The translations under genes and the position numbers were made by a program. Shown piece by piece: positions 1-5,274 of a DNA stretch of 5,637 nucleotides. The notes beneath the pieces were generated by a model. That model was not told where the DNA came from. It made no database searches and saw only the letters and a program-made list of their open reading frames with translations. The stretch lies in contig JAVBYK010000200.1 in NCBI GenBank assembly GCA_030824095.1, positions 1 through 5,637 of the forward strand. The letters are read 5' to 3'. Source of the DNA: a bacterium. GTDB lineage: Bacteria > Pseudomonadota > Gammaproteobacteria > Burkholderiales > Burkholderiaceae_C. How positions within the stretch are numbered: position 1 is the first letter of the stretch; every line of letters begins with the position of its first letter.

Positions 1-495
1 AAGCAGAAGACGCTGGAAGTCAAGATTCCGGCCGGCATCGACGGTGGCATGCGCATCCGCAGCACCGGCAATGGCGAGCCCGGCACCAACGGTGGCCCGG
101 CGGGTGATCTCTACATCGAAATTCGCCTCAAGAAGCACGACATCTTCGAGCGCGATGGCGACGACCTGCACTGCTCGGTTCCCATCAGCATGGTGACCGC
201 CGCGCTAGGTGGAGAGATCGACGTGCCCACGCTGTCCGGCAAGGCCGCTATCGACATCCCCGAAGGCACCCAGACCGGCAAGCAGTTCCGCCTGCGCGGC
301 AAGGGCATCAAGGGCGTGCGCGCCAGCTACCCCGGCGATCTGTACTGCCACATCGCCGTCGAAACGCCGGTCAAGCTCACCGAGCACCAGCGTCGTCTGC
401 TGCGTGAACTGGATGAGTCATTCAAGAAGGATGGCAACAAGCACTCGCCATCCGGCGACAGCTGGACCGACCGGCTGAAGAATTTCTTCAGTTGA
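1..495 (+). CDS. dnaJ: Chaperone DnaJ, C-terminal part (5' end outside window)
   Basis: This is the last 164 residues of the DnaJ (Hsp40) co-chaperone, which delivers unfolded clients to DnaK and stimulates its ATPase in the cytoplasm. The frame is open from base 1, so the J domain, Gly/Phe linker and zinc-finger region lie upstream. What is visible is the end of beta-sandwich domain CTD I (VKIPAGIDGGMRIR, then GEPG and GDLYIEI) followed by CTD II (DLHCSVPISMVTAALGGEI, then IPEGTQTGKQFRLRGKGI and PGDLYCHI). The tail ends in the dimerisation segment, with SWTDRLKNFF just before the stop, as is usual for long-form DnaJ. The zinc-less homologue CbpA is less likely because of this ending, although the zinc finger itself is not visible. 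A strong terminator follows 36 bases after the stop, so dnaJ ends its transcription unit, probably grpE-dnaK-dnaJ (inference). Confidence 0.95.
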   Translation, partial: KQKTLEVKIPAGIDGGMRIRSTGNGEPGTNGGPAGDLYIEIRLKKHDIFERDGDDLHCSVPISMVTAALGGEIDVPTLSGKAAIDIPEGTQTGKQFRLRGKGIKGVRASYPGDLYCHIAVETPVKLTEHQRRLLRELDESFKKDGNKHSPSGDSWTDRLKNFFS

Positions 496-531
496 TGCAC
501 AACAAAAAAAGCGCATAGTCGCCCCCAAACC

Positions 532-570
532 ATGCCGCCCGGTCTATAAACGACTGGGCGGCATTTTTTT
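532..570 (+). terminator. Rho-independent terminator after dnaJ
   Basis: Bases 532-544 (ATGCCGCCCGGTC) pair with 552-564 (GACTGGGCGGCAT), giving a 13-bp stem with one G-T pair, a 7-base loop (TATAAAC) and a run of seven T at 564-570. This is a textbook intrinsic terminator for dnaJ. It ends only 15 bases before the ATG of the next gene, which raises the question of where that gene's promoter lies. Confidence 0.93.
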
Positions 571-585
571 CTAGGATGGTTTTCC

Positions 586-1950
586 ATGGGTGTCAACATC
601 ACATTCCTGGGCGGTGCCGATACGGTCACCGGCTCCAAGTACCTGGTGCGCCACGGCGGTCACAGCTTGCTGCTGGACTGCGGGCTGTTCCAGGGCTACA
701 AGCAACTGCGTCTGCGCAACTGGACGCCCCTGCCGGTGGCACCCGATGCCGTGGATGCCGTGGTCCTGAGCCACGCCCACCTGGACCACAGTGGCTACCT
801 GCCGCTGCTGGTCAAGGAGGGCTTCGCCGGCAAGGTATACGCCACCGCCGGCACCCAGGCCTTGTGCAAGATCCTGCTGCCCGACAGCGGTCACATCCAG
901 GAGGAAGACGCCGCCTTTGCCAACCGCCATGGCCTATCCAAACATGCACCCGCCATGCCCCTGTACACCCGCCAGGATGCGCTGGATTGCCTGCACTGCA
1001 TCAAGGCGGTCCAGTTGGGCAAGACCTTTGAGCCCATTCCCGGGTGGAAGGTCACATTCAGCTCAGCCGGCCATATTTTGGGCGCCGCCAGCGTGCTGCT
1101 CGAACTGGCGGGCCGTCGCATCCTGTTCTCGGGTGATCTCGGTCGCCCGGATGATTCGCTGATGTACCCACCCGAACCGCCGCCAGCGGCCGACACGGTG
1201 TTGATCGAATCCACCTACGGCGACCGGCTGCACCCTGCCGAAAACCTGCTGTCCGAACTCGGACCAGCCCTGCACCGGCTGGCTGCACGCGGCGGTGTGG
1301 CCGTGGTGCCGGTATTTGCTGTAGGCCGCGCGCAGGCCGTGCTGCTGGCAATCGCGCAGCTCAAGGCCAGTGGCAAGGTGCAACACTCGCTGCCCGTGTT
1401 TCTGGACTCCCCCATGGCCGTCCACACCACCCACCTGTTTGAACAGCACCAGGGCGAACACCGGCTCAGCGCCAAGGAAGCGCACGCGCTGACCCACGCA
1501 GCCACCATGATCAACAGCACAGACGAATCCAAGGCCCTGTCCGCGCGCCACGGCCCCATGGTCATCCTGTCGGCCAGCGGCATGGCCACTGGCGGGCGCG
1601 TGCTGCACCACCTGGAGCACCGCGCCGGCAACCACCGCAACATGATCATCCTGACCGGCTACCAGGCACCCGGCACCCGGGGTGCCACGCTGGCCAGCGG
1701 TGCACGTTCCGTGCGCATCCACGGGCGCGACGTGGAGGTGCAGGCCGAGATCGTGCAACTGCAATCGGCATCCGCCCACGCCGACGCCAACCAGCTCATG
1801 CAGTGGCTACGCAGCATGCCCAGCCGCCCGGACCAGGTGTACGTGGTCCATGGCGACATGCAGGCATCGGACGCCTTGCGCGGGCGTATCGAGCACGACT
1901 TGGGCTGGCGCGCCATGGTGCCCGAACACGGATCGACCTGGCCGAGTTAA
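586..1950 (+). CDS. Beta-CASP metallo-beta-lactamase RNA hydrolase (YSH1/CPSF73-like)
   Basis: A 454-residue cytoplasmic protein of the metallo-beta-lactamase/beta-CASP family (COG1236-type), whose studied members are zinc-dependent RNA endo- or exonucleases. Metal-ligand motifs are complete: HAHLDH at 63-68, the His of AGHILGA at 163 and the Asp of SGDLG at 184. The beta-CASP insert follows, with motif A Glu208 in LIESTYGDR, VFAVGRAQ at 243-250 and LDSPMAV at 273-279. Motif B is His398 in SAHAD and motif C is His422 in VHGD, so the enzyme should be active. Length is normal for the family, and it ends with the conserved-looking VPEHG. The ATG at 586 is preceded by AGGAT at 573-577. The exact RNA substrate is unknown. 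The last 50 bases are repeated at 2757-2806. Trends in spacing suggest it once led an operon with trhO (inference). Confidence 0.93.
   Translation: MGVNITFLGGADTVTGSKYLVRHGGHSLLLDCGLFQGYKQLRLRNWTPLPVAPDAVDAVVLSHAHLDHSGYLPLLVKEGFAGKVYATAGTQALCKILLPDSGHIQEEDAAFANRHGLSKHAPAMPLYTRQDALDCLHCIKAVQLGKTFEPIPGWKVTFSSAGHILGAASVLLELAGRRILFSGDLGRPDDSLMYPPEPPPAADTVLIESTYGDRLHPAENLLSELGPALHRLAARGGVAVVPVFAVGRAQAVLLAIAQLKASGKVQHSLPVFLDSPMAVHTTHLFEQHQGEHRLSAKEAHALTHAATMINSTDESKALSARHGPMVILSASGMATGGRVLHHLEHRAGNHRNMIILTGYQAPGTRGATLASGARSVRIHGRDVEVQAEIVQLQSASAHADANQLMQWLRSMPSRPDQVYVVHGDMQASDALRGRIEHDLGWRAMVPEHGSTWPS
1901..1950 (+). repeat. Direct repeat copy 1: 3' end of the RNA hydrolase gene
   Basis: This 50-base stretch codes for the last 16 residues of the RNA hydrolase plus its TAA stop. 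It matches 2757-2806 at 47 of 50 positions. The core at 1910-1945 is identical to 2766-2801 over 36 bases. The differences are C1909/A2765 (Arg to Ser in the encoded tail) and G1946-T1947/C2802-G2803 (Ser to Thr at the last residue). This copy is joined to the functional gene. Confidence 0.95.
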
Positions 1951-2010
1951 TGGATCAACATGCCGGCAGACAGAGTCGATCGGGCCACCTGCCTGCTGCT
2001 TTGACCTTCT

Positions 2011-2610
2011 CTATTTGCCGGCCCTGAGAAGCTTGTTCGATCCAAGTCGATCAGCTACTGCGGTATAGAACGCCTGAGAAACAGCTTCGTCTTGAGTGCC
2101 ACCCATCGGTGCACCCACCTTGAAACTCGCACTCCACAAAGGAGCCTCATCCTGGATAAGTGTGGTTAAGGACACCTGGTATGAAACGGACGTCTGGCAA
2201 ATGAGATTCCCTGCCCCGCACTCAACAACGTAAGAAACAGGTCGAATCTGTAACCATGGTGCGTCATCAGAAACTGCAGGTGCGGTGGCATCAACACCCT
2301 TCTCTCGCAATTGCGGGACCAGGTATTTGCCAACTCCCTCTTTTGACAAAGCCAGAATAACCGGGACATCCCGTTTGCCAAGCGCGAGAACCTTTTCAGG
2401 TACTTTGCTCTTCTCCCTGGAAACCCCGCCTGTATCGTATACGGCAGCCCCCCTGGGAACCTCGTCAACATAGTCAACGTGCATTTTCTGGAAGGCCTTC
2501 CCTTTGGGATTTTCTACTGCCTCGTTAGAAACAAATGTCGTACATGCAGATAGCAACGCCATTGTCAAAGTAACCGCTGCCATCCCAACCTGTCTACCAA
2601 ACTGACCCAT
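2011..2610 (-). CDS. Predicted lipoprotein of unknown function
   Basis: I do not recognise a named family for this 199-residue protein. A lipoprotein signal is clear: Arg6 near the N-terminus, a hydrophobic run at about 8-22, and the lipobox LSAC with Cys23 as the lipidated residue, leaving 177 mature residues. Position 2 of the mature protein is Thr, not Asp, which favours outer-membrane sorting (inference). The mature part is soluble, has no other membrane segment, and contains two close cysteines (Cys131 and Cys138, VVECGAGNLICQ) that could form a disulfide. The region after them looks like alternating beta strands followed by a C-terminal helix. The ATG at 2610 is preferred over one six bases upstream (2616) because AGGGA then has six bases of spacing instead of none. 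Lower GC and its place between duplicated gene ends suggest it was acquired horizontally. Confidence 0.8.
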   Translation of the reverse strand: MGQFGRQVGMAAVTLTMALLSACTTFVSNEAVENPKGKAFQKMHVDYVDEVPRGAAVYDTGGVSREKSKVPEKVLALGKRDVPVILALSKEGVGKYLVPQLREKGVDATAPAVSDDAPWLQIRPVSYVVECGAGNLICQTSVSYQVSLTTLIQDEAPLWSASFKVGAPMGGTQDEAVSQAFYTAVADRLGSNKLLRAGK

Positions 2611-2614
2611 ATTC

Positions 2615-2658
2615 ATTCCCTGTTTGAGTTGGATACAACCGCAGGGAATCATCCCTGC
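2615..2658 (-). promoter_or_regulatory. Lipoprotein mRNA leader with competing hairpins over the RBS
   Basis: Read on the minus strand, the leader has three arms. Arm A is GCAGGGA (2658-2652). Arm B is TCCCTGC (2647-2641), within ATTCCCTG (2649-2642). Arm C is CAGGGAAT (2622-2615) and contains the Shine-Dalgarno sequence. A and B pair perfectly over 7 bp with a 4-base loop. B (as ATTCCCTG) also pairs perfectly over 8 bp with C across a 19-base loop. The two structures exclude each other, and the second would hide the ribosome binding site. The pairing is seen directly; a regulatory role is inference. Confidence 0.45.
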
Positions 2659-2756
2659 CGCAACGGAACAGCTGCAAATACCAAGAGACCGTACCTTGCA
2701 GACATGCCCAGCAAGAGCATATCTCAGACACAACACGCGATCGAAAGCAACACACC

Positions 2757-2806
2757 TGGGCTGGAGCGCCATGGTGCCCGAACACGGATCGACCTGGCCG
2801 ACGTAA
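2757..2806 (+). repeat. Direct repeat copy 2: orphan 3' end of the RNA hydrolase gene
   Basis: This stretch is a second copy of the RNA hydrolase gene end (1901-1950), 47 of 50 bases identical. It still reads in one frame as GWSAMVPEHGSTWPT followed by TAA, against GWRAMVPEHGSTWPS in the real gene. No metallo-beta-lactamase sequence lies upstream of it, so it is a gene-end fragment. Weak similarity may continue another 20 or so bases upstream with gaps (for example ATCGA at 1888-1892 and 2740-2744). It lies 27 bases before the trhO start, so the trhO leader runs directly out of this copy. Confidence 0.93.
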
Positions 2807-2833
2807 AACTGCAGGTCAAGGCACAATCCGGGC

Positions 2834-3766
2834 ATGCAAAATCGCCCGTTTCTGACCGCTGCCTTCTACCAATTCGTCGAGCTGGCCGACTACGCCGACC
2901 GCAAGGCACCGCTGCTGGCCTTCTGTGAGCAGCACCACATCAAGGGCACCATCCTGCTGGCCCGCGAGGGGATCAACAGCACGGTTGCCGGCGCGCCGGA
3001 CGACGTGCGTGCCCTGTTGGCCTACCTGCGCAGCGACCCGTTGCTGGCCAAGCTGCAGCACAAGGAGTCCTGGGCCGAAGTGGCGCCGTTTCGCCGCATG
3101 AAGGTGCACCTCAAGCGCGAGATCGTCACCATGGGCGTGCCCGGCGTAGACCCAACGCGGCTGGTGGGCACCTACGTCAGGCCCGAAGACTGGAATGCGC
3201 TGATCTCCGACCCCGACGTGGTGGTCGTGGACACGCGCAACGACTACGAGGTGGCCATTGGCACCTTCCAGGGCGCCATCGATCCGCACATCCGCACCTT
3301 TGGCGAACTGCCGGCCTGGGTGGACCAGGCCGAGGCGCTGCAGGCACGCGGCGGCAAAAAACCCAAGGTCGCCATGTTCTGCACCGGCGGCATCCGCTGC
3401 GAAAAATCCACTGCACTGATGCGCGCCAAGGGCTATGACGAGGTCTACCACCTGGACGGCGGCATCCTGAAATACCTGGAGACCATTCCGCCCGAACAAA
3501 GCCTGTGGGCCGGCACCTGCTTTGTGTTTGACGAACGCGTCTCGGTGGACCATGGCGTGGTGCCCGGCACCCATAAGCTGTGCCGGGGTTGCCGCATGCC
3601 ACTGGAAGAAGGCGCGCTGGAGTCGCCCTTGTATGAGACCGGGGTTAGCTGCCCGCGTTGCCACGCAACCACCAGTGATACGCAAAAGGCCCGTGCCCGC
3701 GAACGCCAGCGCCAGTGGGAACTGGCCAAGGCGCGCACGCAAAAGGCCGCCGACCCCACCCAGTGA
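2834..3766 (+). CDS. trhO: tRNA uridine(34) hydroxylase TrhO (rhodanese-domain, YceA-like)
   Basis: A 310-residue cytoplasmic enzyme of the TrhO/YceA family, which makes 5-hydroxyuridine at the wobble position U34 of certain tRNAs using O2. The N-terminal domain (about 1-100) has the family signature GTILLAREGINSTVAG at 38-53. A rhodanese domain (about 113-220) follows, with VVDTRNDYE at 131-139 and the loop CTGGIRCEKS. Its first Cys, Cys183, corresponds to the essential cysteine. The C-terminal region has two CxxC pairs (Cys250/Cys253 and Cys273/Cys276) that may bind a metal, followed by a charged helix. It is somewhat shorter than the E. coli protein, which is about 350 residues. The RBS is weak (AAGG at 2818-2821, 12 bases from the ATG), consistent with translation in an operon. 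The stop overlaps the next gene by four bases. Confidence 0.93.
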   Translation: MQNRPFLTAAFYQFVELADYADRKAPLLAFCEQHHIKGTILLAREGINSTVAGAPDDVRALLAYLRSDPLLAKLQHKESWAEVAPFRRMKVHLKREIVTMGVPGVDPTRLVGTYVRPEDWNALISDPDVVVVDTRNDYEVAIGTFQGAIDPHIRTFGELPAWVDQAEALQARGGKKPKVAMFCTGGIRCEKSTALMRAKGYDEVYHLDGGILKYLETIPPEQSLWAGTCFVFDERVSVDHGVVPGTHKLCRGCRMPLEEGALESPLYETGVSCPRCHATTSDTQKARARERQRQWELAKARTQKAADPTQ

Positions 3767-4425
3767 GCACCACCGCCCTGCCCGTTCTCTATTCGTTCCG
3801 ACGCTGCCCGTATGCAATGCGGGCACGCCTGGCACTGCTGGCCAGCGGCACGGTGTGCGAACTGCGCGAGGTGGCCCTTGCACACAAGCCGCCTGAACTG
3901 CTGCTGGCCTCCCCCAAGGGCACGGTTCCGGTTCTCGTGCTGTGGGATGGCATCGTGCTGGAGCAAAGCCTGGACATCATGCAGTGGGCGCTGCGCCGGC
4001 ACGACCCGCCGCGCTGGCTGCCCACTGAACACCAAGAGATGGATACTGCGCTGGCCTTGATTGCGCAATGCGATGGCGACTTCAAAGCCCACCTGGACCG
4101 CTACAAATACCCCAACCGCTATTCCCTGCAGGATGGGCTGGCGCACCGCAGCCAGGGTGCGCAATTTCTGCAGACTCTCAACACCCTCCTGGAAACGCAG
4201 GCGTTTCTGCATGGCAACCACTTTGGCCTGACGGACGCTGCCATCGCCCCGTTTGTGCGCCAATTCGCCCACACCGACCCGGCCTGGTTTGCCAGCGTGC
4301 CCTGGGCTGCCCTGCAAGCCTGGCTGGCGACCTTTGAAACCTCCGCCGTCTACCTTGGCGTCATGGACAAATTCTCGCCATGGACACCGGATCAAGCACC
4401 GGTCCGTTTTCCGGCATCAACCTGA
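3763..4425 (+). CDS. Glutathione S-transferase-like protein (Cys-type)
   Basis: A 220-residue soluble protein with a thioredoxin-like N-terminal domain and a helical C-terminal domain, as in cytosolic GSTs. LPVLYSFRRCPYAMRARLAL at 6-25 is the first strand-helix unit. Cys15 in RCPYA sits where omega-class GSTs and glutaredoxin 2-like proteins carry their catalytic Cys. PKGTVPVL at 51-58 supplies the cis-Pro (Pro56), and EQS at 67-69 is the usual glutathione-binding Glu-x-Ser. It should therefore act in thiol transfer or deglutathionylation; the substrate is unknown. The chosen start is the GTG at 3763, which overlaps the trhO stop (GTGA) and gives an N-terminus directly before the first strand; the ATG at 3715 would add 16 residues of unlikely composition inside trhO. 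Translational coupling to trhO is likely. Confidence 0.87.
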   Translation: MSTTALPVLYSFRRCPYAMRARLALLASGTVCELREVALAHKPPELLLASPKGTVPVLVLWDGIVLEQSLDIMQWALRRHDPPRWLPTEHQEMDTALALIAQCDGDFKAHLDRYKYPNRYSLQDGLAHRSQGAQFLQTLNTLLETQAFLHGNHFGLTDAAIAPFVRQFAHTDPAWFASVPWAALQAWLATFETSAVYLGVMDKFSPWTPDQAPVRFPAST

Positions 4426-4487
4426 ACGCTATTATTTTTATAGCACAATACCAATATTCCACGAGGGCTAATGGCCAAAAAAACTTC
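4426..4487. repeat. Possible Comamonadaceae-type intergenic repeat
   Basis: This AT-rich spacer lies between two convergent genes. It begins with GCTAT (4428-4432) and ATAGC (4440-4444) around a 7-base loop, and ends with GAGGGCTAATGGCC followed by a run of seven A. From memory, its overall form resembles short, very abundant intergenic repeats in Rhodoferax, Polaromonas and Acidovorax, in which a GCTAT/ATAGC hairpin is followed by a GGCTA-GGCC end. I could not check this. The weak hairpin, and the T-run seen on the minus strand (4476-4482), could help terminate the two converging transcripts. Only one copy is in the window. Confidence 0.35.
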
Positions 4488-4495
4488 AAACGATT

Positions 4496-5239
4496 TCACC
4501 AGCGCTCCATATACGGCCGCAGGTCCAGCTCGAAGGTCCAGGCATCGCGCGGCTGGCTGTGCAGGTGCCAGTAGTTCTCAGCAATGTGGTCGGGGTTCAG
4601 GATACCGTCCTGGTCCTTCAGCGCATAGCGATCCGGGAAGGTGGCGCGGATGAAATCGGTGTCGATGGCGCCGTCCACCACCACGTGGGCAACGTGAATA
4701 TTCCTGGGACCCAGTTCGCGGGCCATGCTTTGCGCCAGAGCCCGCAGCGCGTGCTTGGCGCCGGCAAAGGCGGCGAAGTTGGCCGAGCCGCGCAAGCCCG
4801 CCGTGGCCCCTGTGAACAAAATCGTGCCGCGCCCGCGCGCCACCATGCGCTGGGCCGCGGCCTGGGCGTTGAGGAAGCCGCTGAAGCAGGCCATCTCCCA
4901 GATCTTGAAGTACTTACGCGCCGTCTCGTCCAGGATGCTGCATGGCACATTGGCGCCGATGTTGAACACCAGCACCTCGACGGGGCCGTGCTCTGCCTCG
5001 ATCTGCTCGAACAACGCCTTCACATCCTCCTCCTTGCGCGCGTCGCTGGCGTAGCCGAAAGCCTTGCCGCCCTCGGCGCGGATGCTGTCCACCAGCGGCT
5101 GCAGCTTGTCGGCGGAGCGGCGCGTCATGCAGGCGATGAAACCTTCGCGGGCAAAGCGCCTGGCGATGGCACCACCGGTGGAGTCACCAGCGCCGATGAC
5201 CAGTGCGACCTTGGGTTGTTGTTCGGTAATGGATGTCAT
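4496..5239 (-). CDS. Short-chain dehydrogenase/reductase-like protein, atypical active site
   Basis: A 247-residue protein with the SDR Rossmann fold. The nucleotide-binding segment is VALVIGAGDSTGGAIARRFA at 11-30, a GxGxxxGG version of TGxxxGxG. NIGAN at 93-97 replaces the usual NNAG. In the active-site segment, FAGAK at 158-162 replaces YxxxK: Phe158 (codon TTT) is where the catalytic Tyr should be and Lys162 is kept. Counting back 13 residues puts Ala145 at the Ser position, and Cys118 appears to stand at the Asn position. Classical NAD(P)H oxidoreduction is therefore doubtful; a binding, sensing or altered catalytic role is possible. The start is the ATG at 5239, with AGGAG at 5250-5246 six bases upstream; longer versions run into the regulator gene. 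It lies 35 bases downstream of a TetR-type gene on the same strand, a likely operon partner and regulator. Substrate unknown. Confidence 0.88.
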   Translation of the reverse strand: MTSITEQQPKVALVIGAGDSTGGAIARRFAREGFIACMTRRSADKLQPLVDSIRAEGGKAFGYASDARKEEDVKALFEQIEAEHGPVEVLVFNIGANVPCSILDETARKYFKIWEMACFSGFLNAQAAAQRMVARGRGTILFTGATAGLRGSANFAAFAGAKHALRALAQSMARELGPRNIHVAHVVVDGAIDTDFIRATFPDRYALKDQDGILNPDHIAENYWHLHSQPRDAWTFELDLRPYMERW

Positions 5240-5274
5240 GCTGGGCTCCTGGGTTGAAAGAAATGGATGACGGC

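Larger units (their letters stand above)
1951..2756. other. Probable inserted cassette between duplicated gene ends
   Basis: This 806-base stretch separates the two copies of the RNA hydrolase gene end. It holds a single gene, the minus-strand lipoprotein, with about 60 bases on its downstream side and about 146 on its upstream side. Base composition differs from the surroundings: hand counts give 30/60 G+C at 2341-2400 and 28/60 at 2461-2520, against 41/60 at 3001-3060 in trhO. The repeat unit, one repeat plus the cassette, is 856 bases. I see no integrase, transposase, clear terminal inverted repeat or integron attC core. An inserted element is the simplest reading. A tandem duplication followed by replacement of the interior is an alternative. 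Confidence 0.6.

Noticed and set aside
1951..2010. Terminator between the convergent hydrolase and lipoprotein genes
   Set aside because: Only the short palindrome TGCCGGCA was seen, with no stable stem followed by a T-run on either strand.
1951..2756. Cassette as an integron gene cassette or IS element
   Set aside because: No GTTRRRY attC core was found at the junctions, no transposase is encoded, and the only inverted match near both edges is the short palindrome CGATCG (1977-1982 and 2738-2743), which is too weak to count as terminal inverted repeats.
2661..2756. Sigma-70 promoter for the lipoprotein on the minus strand
   Set aside because: Several partial -35 and -10 matches exist, but no pair with acceptable spacing was convincing enough to annotate.
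2624..2806. Open frame on the plus strand ending in the duplicated hydrolase C-terminus
   Set aside because: It needs a TTG start, lies over the lipoprotein leader, has no ribosome binding site, and only its last 15 residues resemble anything; it is a repeat fragment, not a gene.
2816..3883. Long minus-strand open frame (355 residues) opposite trhO
   Set aside because: It is an antisense shadow of high-GC coding sequence; trhO on the other strand has clear domain signatures.
3445..4395. Long minus-strand open frame (316 residues) opposite trhO and the GST-like gene
   Set aside because: It overlaps two recognisable genes and has no recognisable domain.
4471..4653. Start-like sequence (GAGGGCTAATGGCC) opening a short plus-strand frame beginning MAKKTS
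   Set aside because: It runs antisense into the end of the SDR gene, the frame after about 15 residues is a shadow of that gene, and the start region is better explained as part of the putative intergenic repeat.
4559..5257. Plus-strand open frame (232 residues) opposite the SDR gene
   Set aside because: It is an antisense shadow; its Gly, Ala, Val and His-rich composition mirrors SDR codons and the SDR has a good start and RBS.
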